Shown: positions 26,908-35,698 of the stretch, piece by piece
How positions within the stretch are numbered: position 1 is the stretch's first letter
Layout: each line of letters begins with the position of its first letter
Assembly: GCA_035523875.1 (NCBI GenBank)
Contig: DATKPY010000021.1
Span: 1-64,000, forward strand
Source of the DNA: JASHUC01 sp035523875
GTDB taxonomy: Bacteria; Pseudomonadota; Gammaproteobacteria; Steroidobacterales; Steroidobacteraceae
Reading direction: 5' to 3'
Length of the DNA: 64,000 nt
The notes under the pieces: model-generated
Databases searched by the model: none
What the model saw: only the letters and a program-made list of their open reading frames with translations
What the model was told of the DNA's origin: nothing
Made by a program: the position numbers and the translations under genes

Positions 26908-29900
26908 GTGTCGCTTCCCCCTCTCGTGCGGAGACCGTCCGTGGCCGCTCGCCGCTCATGGCTCTTGATCACCGCGCTCTGCGCAGTGACCTGCGTGCAC
27001 GCTCAGGTCGATCCCGCCTGGTACCAGGGTCTCGGCTGGCGGCTCATCGGACCGTTCCGCGGCGGGCGCGTGCTGGCGGTGAGCGGCATTGCCGGTGACG
27101 ATCGCCACTTCTACTTCGGGGCCGTCGACGGCGGGGTTTGGGCTACCGCGGATGCCGGGCGCACCTGGAAGCCGATCTTCGATTCCCAGACGGTCGGCTC
27201 GATCGGCGCACTCGCCGTGGCGCCCTCCGATCCGCGCATTCTCTACGTCGGCAGCGGCGAGGCGGACATGCGTTCCGACATCGCGCACGGCAACGGAATG
27301 TACCGCAGCGCAGATTCCGGTGGGCACTGGAGCCGCATCGGACTCGAGGACTCGCGCCAGATCGGGCGCATCCTGGTCGATCCGAGCGATCCGGAGCGGG
27401 TTTTCGTCGCCGCGCTCGGTCACGCCTACGGCCCGAATGCGCAGCGTGGAGTCTTCCGCAGCCTCGACGGCGGGCGGCACTGGCGCAAGGTCCTCTACGA
27501 GAATGCCGATACCGGGGCCATCGATCTTGCCTTCAAGCCCGGTGATCCGCAGACGATCTACGCGGCGCTCTGGCAGACGCGCCGGCCACCCTGGAGCGTC
27601 TATCCTCCCTCGAGCGGACCGGGGAGCGGGCTTTTCATCTCCCACGACGGCGGCGAACACTGGAGCCGGGTGACGGGCGGCGGATTTGCCGTGCATCCGG
27701 GGCGCATCGGGATCGCGGTCGCCCCGAGCGCACCGGATCGAGTGTTTGCGCTCGTCGATTCGACGGCCGAGGAGGGTGGACTCTATCGCTCCGAGGACGG
27801 CGGTGCCCACTGGCGGCACGTCTCGAGCGACCGGCGGATCTACGAGCGGGGCTGGTACTTCTGCGAGCTCACGGTCGACCCGCGCAATGCGGACCGCGTA
27901 TACGTGATGGACACGATCGTGCTGCGCTCGGACGACGGCGGCAGCCACTTCATCGCACTCAAAGGCGACCCGACGGGCGATGATTTCCATCAGATGTGGA
28001 TCGATCCGACCGATCCGGACAGGCAGATTCTCGGCGTCGATCAGGGGACGCTCATCACGCTCGACGGCGGGAAGACCTGGAGCAGCTGGTACAACCAGCC
28101 GACCGCGCAAATCTATCACGTGAGCACCGACAATCGCTTTCCCTACTGGGTCTACGGCGCGCAGCAGGACTCCGGCGCCGTCGCGCTCCCGAGCCGCACC
28201 GACGGCGGCGATGGCATCACGCTCGAGCAGTTTCGCGAGATCACCGCGGGCGGGGAGAGCGACATGATCGCCCCGGACCCGGATGATCCGGGGATTATCT
28301 ACGGCGGGCGCGTGGACAAGCTCGATACGCGCACCCATCAGACCCGCGACATCGATCCGACGCTCGCCTACCCGGCGTTGCACTACCGCGCGGCCTGGAC
28401 GCTGCCGCTCGCGTTCTCCCAGCGCGGCAAGAGCGTGCTTTACTTCGCCAACCAGATGCTCTTTCGCACCACCGACGGAGGCAATCACTGGAGCCCTGCG
28501 AGCCCGGACCTGACGCGCGCCGATGCGGGCGTACCGGGGAATCTCGATGCGCCGACTGCGGCCGACGACGATCACCTGAGTAAGCGGCGGGGCGTCATCT
28601 ACACGATCGCGCCCTCGCCGCTCGATGCAGGCACGCTCTGGGTGGGCACCGATGACGGACTCGTTTGGCACACCCACGACGGCGGTGCGCACTGGCAGCA
28701 GGTCACTCCCCGTGCGCTCACGCCGTGGTCGAAGGTCGGCGGAATCGAGCTCTCGCATTTCGTGCCCGCCATCGCCTACCTCGCAGTCGATCGGCACCGC
28801 TTGGATGACGACACGCCCTACATCTATCGCACCGTCGACGACGGGGCGAGCTGGACGCGGATCGACGCCGGCATCCCGCGCGATGCCTTCGTCAACGTCG
28901 TGCGCGAGGATCCGGCGCGGCGCGGCCTGCTGTACGCGGGCACCGAGAAGGGGATGTACGTATCCTTCGACGACGGGACGCATTGGCAATCGCTCGAGCT
29001 CAATCTGCCGGCGACATCCGTGCGCGACATCGACGTGCACGGCGACGATGTGGTGATCGCCACGCACGGCCGCGGCTTCTGGATCATGGACGACGTGACG
29101 GCGCTGCGGCAGATGAGCACGGTGCGCGCGGCCGGGGTCACGCTGTTCACGCCGGCCGTGACGTACCGAGTGCGGCTGCAGGAGTTCACCGGCACGCCCT
29201 TCCCGAAGGATGAGCCCATGGCGCAAAATCCTCCGGCCGGCGCGCTCGTCGACTACGTTCTTCCAGAGCACGTCGCTCCGCCCGTCACGCTCACCGTGCT
29301 CGATGTCGAGGGCCGCGAGATCAGAAGCTTCAGCAGCACCGATCGCTCGCCGCCGCCGGACCCGGCGAAGCTCGCGTTCGCCCCGGAGTGGGTGAGACAG
29401 TCGCCCGCGCTGTCGAGCGCACCGGGCATGCACCGATTCGTGTGGGATCTTCACTATGCGCCCGCGCACGCCGCTCACGCGCGGGTAGCCCCGCGCGATG
29501 CGGGTGTATGGGCTCCCCCCGGACGCTACACGCTCGTGCTCACCGTTGGCGGTCGGCACTACCGCACGCCGCTTGTGATCGCACCCGATCCGCGGGTGGA
29601 GGTTCCCACGGCGGCGCTCGGACGCGAGTTCGCGCTCGCGCGGGAGGTCGAGCTCGCGTGGTCGCAAGCATCCTCTGCAGATGCGGACGCCGAGAAGCTG
29701 CTCGATGCGCTCGGCAAGCGGCACGCATCGAGCCGCGCCGTGGACGAGGAACTCGAGCGGGTACGCGCCGCGCTCTCCGCCCTCAGCGGGGCTCCGCTGC
29801 AGGCGCCGGCGCCGAATGCGCCCGAGCCGACACCGCAGCGCAGCGATAGCTTGCGCGCCCTGAGCTCCGATCTCGCCAATCTCGAGAGTGCGGTCGACGG

Positions 29901-30060
29901 GGCGGACGCCGATCCGAGCCCCGATGCCCTGGCGGGCTACGGGAGGCTCTCGCGGATGCTGACCGCGGCGCTCGGCGAGTGGCGGGATTTGCAGGCGCAT
30001 GATGTCGCGGCGCTCGAGCACCGCTTGGACGCGCTCGCTCCGAAGTCCCGCGCCCCCTAG
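26908..30060 (+). CDS. Secreted BNR/VPS10-like beta-propeller protein
   Basis: A 1050-residue exported protein built mainly of BNR/sortilin-type repeats. The leader (SWLLITALCAVTCVHAQ) is followed from residue 40 by LIGPFRGGRVLAVSG and at least seven repeats of the DGGxxW type (TADAGRTWKP, SADSGGHWSRI, SLDGGRHWRKV, SHDGGEHWSRV, SEDGGAHWRHV, TLDGGKTWSSW, THDGGAHWQQV) to about residue 730. The last 250 residues are a different Pro- and Ala-rich region with an FVWDLHY motif. Such proteins are often labelled glycosyl hydrolases, but no catalytic residues can be identified. GTG 26908 and GTG 26941 are both possible starts. Confidence 0.85.
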   Translation: MSLPPLVRRPSVAARRSWLLITALCAVTCVHAQVDPAWYQGLGWRLIGPFRGGRVLAVSGIAGDDRHFYFGAVDGGVWATADAGRTWKPIFDSQTVGSIGALAVAPSDPRILYVGSGEADMRSDIAHGNGMYRSADSGGHWSRIGLEDSRQIGRILVDPSDPERVFVAALGHAYGPNAQRGVFRSLDGGRHWRKVLYENADTGAIDLAFKPGDPQTIYAALWQTRRPPWSVYPPSSGPGSGLFISHDGGEHWSRVTGGGFAVHPGRIGIAVAPSAPDRVFALVDSTAEEGGLYRSEDGGAHWRHVSSDRRIYERGWYFCELTVDPRNADRVYVMDTIVLRSDDGGSHFIALKGDPTGDDFHQMWIDPTDPDRQILGVDQGTLITLDGGKTWSSWYNQPTAQIYHVSTDNRFPYWVYGAQQDSGAVALPSRTDGGDGITLEQFREITAGGESDMIAPDPDDPGIIYGGRVDKLDTRTHQTRDIDPTLAYPALHYRAAWTLPLAFSQRGKSVLYFANQMLFRTTDGGNHWSPASPDLTRADAGVPGNLDAPTAADDDHLSKRRGVIYTIAPSPLDAGTLWVGTDDGLVWHTHDGGAHWQQVTPRALTPWSKVGGIELSHFVPAIAYLAVDRHRLDDDTPYIYRTVDDGASWTRIDAGIPRDAFVNVVREDPARRGLLYAGTEKGMYVSFDDGTHWQSLELNLPATSVRDIDVHGDDVVIATHGRGFWIMDDVTALRQMSTVRAAGVTLFTPAVTYRVRLQEFTGTPFPKDEPMAQNPPAGALVDYVLPEHVAPPVTLTVLDVEGREIRSFSSTDRSPPPDPAKLAFAPEWVRQSPALSSAPGMHRFVWDLHYAPAHAAHARVAPRDAGVWAPPGRYTLVLTVGGRHYRTPLVIAPDPRVEVPTAALGREFALAREVELAWSQASSADADAEKLLDALGKRHASSRAVDEELERVRAALSALSGAPLQAPAPNAPEPTPQRSDSLRALSSDLANLESAVDGADADPSPDALAGYGRLSRMLTAALGEWRDLQAHDVAALEHRLDALAPKSRAP

Positions 30061-30148
30061 CGGCGCCGGACGACGGCCACCGGGCGGCCACCGCTTGGAG
30101 GGCACACGCGCGCAGCGCTAACATCGCTCCCAATCAGGGGAGGATCCC

Positions 30149-31912
30149 ATGCCGCTCCGCCGTTTCGGATTGCACGCGGCGCTCGCCGCGCTCGTTGCTG
30201 CCGCCGCGGCGTGCAGCCGCCAGAGCGCGCCCCCCGCGCCCCCCGCGCCGCATCCGCTTGCGGCAGCGCAACCCAGCTGGCCCGATTTCACCACGCGGTT
30301 CATCGAGGACTACTTCAAGCTCGAACCGTTCGCCGCGGTCCAGGCGGGCCGGCACGAGTACGACGGCCAGATGCCCGATCTGAGCGCCACCGGTATTGCG
30401 CACGAGGTCGAGTGGCTCAAGAAGGAGCGCGCCGAGACGAGCGCGTTCCCCGCTGCGGCGCTCGCGGAGCCCCAGCGCTTCGAGCGCGATTATCTTCTCA
30501 ACGTCATCGACACCGAGCTGTTCTGGCTCGATCGGGCGCGCTCGCCCTTCACCAACCCCGCTTGGTACATCGATGCGCTCGACCCACAGGTCTACGTCGG
30601 TCGCAAGTACGCACCGCTCGCCGTGCGCATGAAGGGCTACATCGGCTATGCACGCTCGATCCCCCGGATCGCGGCCGACATTCGCGCGAACCTGAGCGCG
30701 CCGCTCGCGCGCAGTCTCCTCGAGCGCGGGATCTCGGGCTTCGGCGGCTACGCCGATTTCTACCGGCACGACGTAACGGCGGTGTTCGCCGCGGTCACCG
30801 ATCCTGAGGCGCAGAAGGCGCTCGCGGACGCCGATGAGGCCGCCGCGCGCGCGATGGACGGTCTGAGATCGTGGCTCGTCTCCGAGCGCACGCACGCGAC
30901 CGGCCGCTTCGCGCTCGGCGCGCCGCTCTTCGCGCAGATGCTCAAGGACACCGACGATGTGGAGATCCCGGTCGAGCAGATCCTCGCGATCGGCCGCGGG
31001 GATCTGGAGCGCAACACGCGCGCGCTTAAGGCGGCGTGCGCCGCCTATCTGCCCGGGCGCAGCCTCACCCGTTGCGTCGATCGGATGCGAGCCGACAAGC
31101 CGCAGGGCGGGCCGGTGCGCGCGGCCACCGAGCAGCTGAAGATGCTGAAGGCGTTCATCATCGCGAAGAAGATCGTCACCATTCCGAGCGACAATGAGGT
31201 GGTGGTCGTGGAGGCCCCACCGTACAACCGCGCGAATTCCGCCTACATCGAGGTGCCCGGACCCTACGACAAGGCACTCGCCTCGGAGTACAACATCGCA
31301 CCGCCCGATCCCGCCTGGAGCGCGAAGGAGCGCGAGGAGTACATCCCGGGCGTGGCCGACCTCCTGTACACGAGCGCGCACGAGGTGTGGCCGGGGCATT
31401 TTCTGCAGTTCTCGTACTCGAACCGCAACCCCTCGAAGGTCGCGGCGCTGTGGGTGACGTATGCCTATGCGGAGGGTTGGGCGCACTACTGCGAGCAGAT
31501 GATGTGGGATGAGGGCCTCGGGAACGGCGATCCCGAGCAGCATGTGGGCCAGCTCGAAAACGCGCTGCTGCGCGACGTGCGGCTGATCTCCGCGATCGGA
31601 CTGCACACCGGGGGAATGACCGTCGCCGAATCCGAGCGACTGTTCCGCGAGCGCGCGTTTCAGGATCCGGGCGATGCCGAGCAGCAGGCCGAGCGCGGCA
31701 CGTACGATCCCGCGTACCTCAACTACACCTTGGGCAAGCTCATGATCATGAAGCTTCGCGACGACTGGGTTGCGATGCAGATGCGGGCGGCAGGCGGCTC
31801 GGATCCGAAGGCGTACTGGCCTGCGTTCCACGATCGGTTCCTCTCGTACGGGGGTCCGCCGATTCCGCTGGTCAGGCGCGCGATGCTCGGCGGGGAGGGC
31901 GCGCTCCTGTGA
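30149..31912 (+). CDS. DUF885 family lipoprotein, probable metallo-hydrolase
   Basis: A 587-residue protein of the DUF885 family. The leader ends in AAAAC, a lipobox, so the protein is probably anchored in the envelope. SAHEVWPGHFLQFSY (His411, Glu412) and YAEGWAHYCEQMMW about 40 residues later resemble the split zinc site of thermolysin-like peptidases (HExxxxH plus Glu). Family members are annotated as peptidases or carboxypeptidase-like hydrolases; the substrate is unknown. GGGGAGG before ATG 30149 fixes the start. The gene is 88 nt after the propeller gene and 38 nt before the MFS carrier. Confidence 0.85.
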   Translation: MPLRRFGLHAALAALVAAAAACSRQSAPPAPPAPHPLAAAQPSWPDFTTRFIEDYFKLEPFAAVQAGRHEYDGQMPDLSATGIAHEVEWLKKERAETSAFPAAALAEPQRFERDYLLNVIDTELFWLDRARSPFTNPAWYIDALDPQVYVGRKYAPLAVRMKGYIGYARSIPRIAADIRANLSAPLARSLLERGISGFGGYADFYRHDVTAVFAAVTDPEAQKALADADEAAARAMDGLRSWLVSERTHATGRFALGAPLFAQMLKDTDDVEIPVEQILAIGRGDLERNTRALKAACAAYLPGRSLTRCVDRMRADKPQGGPVRAATEQLKMLKAFIIAKKIVTIPSDNEVVVVEAPPYNRANSAYIEVPGPYDKALASEYNIAPPDPAWSAKEREEYIPGVADLLYTSAHEVWPGHFLQFSYSNRNPSKVAALWVTYAYAEGWAHYCEQMMWDEGLGNGDPEQHVGQLENALLRDVRLISAIGLHTGGMTVAESERLFRERAFQDPGDAEQQAERGTYDPAYLNYTLGKLMIMKLRDDWVAMQMRAAGGSDPKAYWPAFHDRFLSYGGPPIPLVRRAMLGGEGALL

Positions 31913-31950
31913 CCGCGAACACATCGAGGACCACTTAAGGGGGAGGGGCG

Positions 31951-33330
31951 ATGGGCCTCGTGTCGCTGCTCGATCGCGAGCGGACGGTCGCGCCTGCGGG
32001 CTTCAACCGCTGGATGGTGCCGCCGGCGGCGCTCTGCATTCACTTGTGCATCGGCCAGGTTTACGCATTCAGCGTGTTCAACCTGCCGATGACGAAGCTC
32101 CTCGGGGTGACCCATTCCGCCCCCGCAGACTGGAGGCTCACCGATCTTGGCTGGATCTTCACGCTCGCGATCTTTTTCCTCGGCCTCTCCGCCGCCGTGC
32201 TCGGTCGGTGGGTCGAGGAGGGGGGTCCGCGCCGCGCGATGTTCACCGCCGCGGTGTGCTTCGCGGGCGGCTTCTTCCTCTCCGCCCTCGGCGTCCATGC
32301 CCACGAGATCTGGATCATCTACCTGGGCTATGGCCTGCTCGGCGGCATCGGACTCGGACTCGGCTACATCTCACCCGTTTCGACCCTGATCAAATGGTTT
32401 CCGGACCGCCCTGGCATGGCGACGGGCATGGCGATCATGGGCTTTGGCGGCGGCGCGCTCATCGCCTCGCCGCTATCGGTGCGGCTGATGGCCCATTTCT
32501 CGACGCCGGTGCACATCGGCGTGGCGGAGACGTTCATCTGCCTCGGCGTCATTTATCTTTGCTACATGCTCGCCGGCGCGGCCATCGTGCGCGTGCCCGC
32601 GCCGGGATGGCGTCCCGCGGGCTGGGAGCCGCCGCTCAAGCCGAAGAAGCTGGTCACCACGGCCCACGTCTACGTGTATCGGGCCCTGCGTACACCGCAG
32701 TTCTGGCTCGTTTGGTGGGTGCTGTGCCTCAACGTGACCGCAGGCATCGGCGTGATCGGCCAGGCCTCCGCAATGAGCCAGGAGATGTTTCCCGGCAAGG
32801 TCACGGCGATTGCGGCCGCCGGCTTCGTCGGGCTGATGAGCCTGTTCAACATGGCGGGGCGGTTCATCTGGGCGTCGTTCTCGGATCTGATCGGGCGCAA
32901 GTCGACTTACTTCTGCTTCTTCGTGATCGGCACGGTGCTCTATGCGCTCGTCCCGACAACCGGCGCCATCGGGAGCGTCGCGATGTTCGTTCTCTGCTTT
33001 CTCGTCATCATCAGCATGTACGGGGGCGGGTTTGCGACCGTTCCGGCCTATCTCAAGGACCTGTTTGGAACGCGTTACGTCGGGGCGATCCACGGCTGGC
33101 TGATCACCGCCTGGTCGGCGGCCGGGGTGTTCGGGCCGGTCCTCGTGAACTACATCCGCCAGTACGAGATCGACCATGGCGTGCCGAAGGCGCAGGCGTA
33201 CGATCTCACCATGTACATCATGGCGGCGCTGCTCGTCGTGGGCTTCTTCTGTAATCTGCTCATCACGCCGGTGCATGCGCGCCATCACATGCCGCAGGCG
33301 CTGGGGCAGACCGCGGCGCTCGCCGAGTGA
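31951..33330 (+). CDS. OFA-family MFS transporter (oxalate/formate-type)
   Basis: A 459-residue twelve-helix major facilitator protein. WMVPPAALCIHLCIGQVYAF at the start, IGLGLGYISPVSTLIKWFPDRPGMATGMAIMGFG in the first half and GRFIWASFSDLIGRK in the loop after helix 8 match the oxalate/formate antiporter (OFA) subfamily, which moves small carboxylates. The substrate is not readable. AGGGGGAGGGGCG before ATG 31951 is a very strong ribosome site. A 41-residue ORF directly downstream matches the small partner found next to many OFA carriers. Confidence 0.9.
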   Translation: MGLVSLLDRERTVAPAGFNRWMVPPAALCIHLCIGQVYAFSVFNLPMTKLLGVTHSAPADWRLTDLGWIFTLAIFFLGLSAAVLGRWVEEGGPRRAMFTAAVCFAGGFFLSALGVHAHEIWIIYLGYGLLGGIGLGLGYISPVSTLIKWFPDRPGMATGMAIMGFGGGALIASPLSVRLMAHFSTPVHIGVAETFICLGVIYLCYMLAGAAIVRVPAPGWRPAGWEPPLKPKKLVTTAHVYVYRALRTPQFWLVWWVLCLNVTAGIGVIGQASAMSQEMFPGKVTAIAAAGFVGLMSLFNMAGRFIWASFSDLIGRKSTYFCFFVIGTVLYALVPTTGAIGSVAMFVLCFLVIISMYGGGFATVPAYLKDLFGTRYVGAIHGWLITAWSAAGVFGPVLVNYIRQYEIDHGVPKAQAYDLTMYIMAALLVVGFFCNLLITPVHARHHMPQALGQTAALAE

Positions 33331-33341
33331 GGGGAACGACC

Positions 33342-33467
33342 GTGTCGAGAGCCGGCGATCGCCGCACGCCCGCGAGCCACCTTCTCCTCGCCTGGGGACT
33401 CGCCGGCATTCCGCTCCTCTGGGGCGTGCTCACCACGCTGAGCAACGCCCTCAAGCTCTTCGCCTGA
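33342..33467 (+). CDS. MFS transporter small subunit (41 aa)
   Basis: A 41-residue ORF with one hydrophobic segment (LLLAWGLAGIPLLWGVLTTL) and a short LSNALKLFA tail. I recognise the pattern of the small membrane proteins annotated as MFS transporter small subunit, which follow OFA-type carriers. AGGGG at 33330-33334 lies seven bases before GTG 33342. An earlier in-frame GTG at 33327 overlaps the carrier stop (GTGA) and would add five residues. Too short to be found by most gene callers; its role is unproven. Confidence 0.7.
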   Translation: MSRAGDRRTPASHLLLAWGLAGIPLLWGVLTTLSNALKLFA

Positions 33468-33588
33468 GGCCTTCGGACCGGGGTGTGCCGCCGATCATGG
33501 AAGCGCTCGGTGCGGGCGGCTATCCTCTGCTGCAAGGGCTCGCCGCCGCGTTGCGCGGCGATGCGTTCGCTCGAGGAGGTTGGGCAAG

Positions 33589-35052
33589 GTGCGAAAGATT
33601 CCCCCGGGAGTCGGGCCGCGGTGCGCGCAGGTTCTGGTGCTGGTGGGCGCGACCGGCGATCTTGCGCGGCGGAAGCTCCTTCCCGGTCTGTTTCACCTCG
33701 CGAGCGCCGGCTTCATACCAGGCTGCCGAATCATCGGCATGTCGCTCGATGAGCTCGACGCGGAGGGCTTTCGCAAGCTCGCGCGCGGCGCGCTCGATGA
33801 GTTCTCCACGCGCAGCGTGAGCGAGTCGGACTGGACTGTCTTCGCCGCGAACCTCGACTATCTGCCGCTCGCGGCCGGAAGCGCCGCGTTGCGCGAGAAG
33901 GTGCTCGCGGCCGAGCGCGCGCTCGGCGGGGACAGCGAGCGGCTCCATTACCTGAGCGTTCCGCCGGGCGCGGCGCTGCCGGTGGTGAGGCTGCTCGGGG
34001 ATGCAGGCCTCGTCGAGCACTCCCGGATCGTGATGGAAAAGCCCTTCGGGGTCGATCTGGAAAGCGCGGTGTCGCTCAACGAGCAGCTGCACAAGGTGTT
34101 CGCCGAGAGTCAGATCTTTCGCATCGACCACTTTCTCGGCAAGGAGCCGGCTCAGAACATCCTTGCGTTCCGTTTCGCGAACGGATTGTTCGAGCCGATC
34201 TGGAACCGCAACTTCATCGATCACGTGCAGATCGACGTTCCCGAGACGCTCAGTCTCGGCGGCCGTGTCGGTTTCTATGAGACGATCGGGGCTTTCCGCG
34301 ACATGGTCGTCACGCACCTGTTCCAGATCCTGGCGTTCGTCGCGATGGAGCCGCCGACCGCACTCGAGCCGGCGCCGATCAGCGAGGAGAAGAACAAGGT
34401 CTTTCGCAGCATCCTGCCGATCCAGCCGACCGATGTCGTGCGCGGGCAGTACACCGGCTATCGCACCGAGCCGGGCGTCGATCCGGAGTCGGACACCGAG
34501 ACCTTCATCGCACTGCGCTGCGCGATCGACAACTGGCGCTGGGCCGGCGTGCCGTTCTACCTGCGCACCGGCAAGCGTCTCGCCGAGGGGCAGCGCATCA
34601 TCTCGATCGCTTTCCGCGAGCCGCCGCGCAGCATGTTCCCCGTCGGCTCAGGCGTGGGCGCGCAGGGACCCGATCACCTGACCTTCGATCTCGCCGATGC
34701 CTCGAAGATGTCACTGTCGTTCTACGGCAAGCGTCCCGGCCCCGGGATGCGTCTCGACAAGTTGAGCCTGCAGTTCGCCATGCACGACACCGGCCATGTG
34801 GGCGACGTGTTCGAGGCGTACGAGCGGCTCATCCTGGATGCCATGCGCGGCGATCACACGCTGTTCACGACCGCCGAGGGCATCGAGAGGTTGTGGGAGG
34901 TGTCGAAGCCCCTGCTCGAGTCGCCGCCTCCAGTGCGGCTCTATGCGCCGGGGTCCTGGGGACCGAACGCGATTCATCAACTGATCGCGCCGCGGACTTG
35001 GCGGCTGCCCTTCGAGCGAGTCTGGCGCGATCCCAATCGGCTCGGCGCCTGA
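33589..35052 (+). CDS. zwf: Glucose-6-phosphate 1-dehydrogenase
   Basis: First enzyme of the oxidative pentose phosphate and Entner-Doudoroff routes, producing NADPH. The 487-residue protein has the dinucleotide-binding GATGDLARRKLLPGLF, the RIDHFLGKEPAQNILAFRFAN active-site signature with the catalytic His, and GVPFYLRTGKRL. GAGGAGG (33573-33579) is followed nine bases later by GTG 33589, preferred over TTG 33580, which abuts it. The other pathway genes (pgl, edd, eda, gnd) are not in the window. The minus-strand GST gene converges on it with a 7-bp gap. Confidence 0.95.
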   Translation: MRKIPPGVGPRCAQVLVLVGATGDLARRKLLPGLFHLASAGFIPGCRIIGMSLDELDAEGFRKLARGALDEFSTRSVSESDWTVFAANLDYLPLAAGSAALREKVLAAERALGGDSERLHYLSVPPGAALPVVRLLGDAGLVEHSRIVMEKPFGVDLESAVSLNEQLHKVFAESQIFRIDHFLGKEPAQNILAFRFANGLFEPIWNRNFIDHVQIDVPETLSLGGRVGFYETIGAFRDMVVTHLFQILAFVAMEPPTALEPAPISEEKNKVFRSILPIQPTDVVRGQYTGYRTEPGVDPESDTETFIALRCAIDNWRWAGVPFYLRTGKRLAEGQRIISIAFREPPRSMFPVGSGVGAQGPDHLTFDLADASKMSLSFYGKRPGPGMRLDKLSLQFAMHDTGHVGDVFEAYERLILDAMRGDHTLFTTAEGIERLWEVSKPLLESPPPVRLYAPGSWGPNAIHQLIAPRTWRLPFERVWRDPNRLGA

Positions 35053-35059
35053 TCGCGGC

Positions 35060-35698
35060 TCACTGCGGGGCTTGGAAGTTGCGCTGCAGTACTCGGGCGA
35101 GCAGCGGGTGCGCGTCGGCGCGCGCGGCGATTGCGCGCAAGCGCGGACAGGCTTGCGCGAACCAGTCTCGCCGCGGGCGCCAGTGAGTCATCACGGCAAC
35201 GTAGACATCGAGCGCCGAGAAGCACTCGCCGAGTGTCCAGGTGCCCTCCGCGAGCGTCGCTTCGAGCTCGCGCCACAGCCGCTCGCGGTACGCCTCGATC
35301 GAGGCCTTGAGGCGTGCGGTCTCCGTCGTCACCCAACGCTCCGGGTAATCACCGTACGTAAAGGTCGGGTAGACATTCGCGACGAGCCAGATCAGGCGCC
35401 GCAGGAACGGCGCACGCGCGGCATCCCCTGGCGCGGGCGCGAGGGAGGCGTGGGGGAACTGCTCGGCGAGGTACAGGGTGATCGCCGCACTCTCCGTCAT
35501 GACGGCTCCGTCGCGGAGGATGAGCGTCGGGATCTGGGCGAGCGGATTGACCGCGAGGAGTCGCTCGCGCGCAGCACCGGGCTGATCGAAGCCGGTCACG
35601 TCCTCGATGCGCGGCGTGAGTCCGCAGAGCGCGAGCAGCGCCTCCGCGATGGCCGAGCCCCAGCCGGGTACCGCGTAGAGCGTGTAGCCCTCAGGGAT
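35060..35698 (-). CDS. Glutathione S-transferase family protein, start codon unclear
   Basis: GST fold with the N-terminal thioredoxin-like half (PLAQIPTLILRDGAVMTESAAITLYLAE) and helical C-terminal half. From the first standard start (GTG 35599) it has 179 residues and lacks the first beta strand and helix. The upstream codons in the same frame, 35696 down to 35600, encode EGYTLYAVPGWGSAIAEALL, a typical GST N-terminus, but contain no ATG, GTG or TTG; an in-frame TGA lies 18 codon-bases further up. Starting at ATC 35698 gives 212 residues, the expected size, overlapping the OmpA-family gene by eight bases. Either a non-standard start is used, or the base is a mutation or sequence error. Confidence 0.75.
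   Translation of the reverse strand: MPEGYTLYAVPGWGSAIAEALLALCGLTPRIEDVTGFDQPGAARERLLAVNPLAQIPTLILRDGAVMTESAAITLYLAEQFPHASLAPAPGDAARAPFLRRLIWLVANVYPTFTYGDYPERWVTTETARLKASIEAYRERLWRELEATLAEGTWTLGECFSALDVYVAVMTHWRPRRDWFAQACPRLRAIAARADAHPLLARVLQRNFQAPQ

Noticed and set aside
26956..30105. A 1049-residue open frame on the minus strand
   Set aside because: It mirrors the propeller gene on the plus strand. In GC-rich DNA the frame opposite a real gene often stays open; its composition (Arg/Val/Asp-rich, no domain) is that of a shadow.
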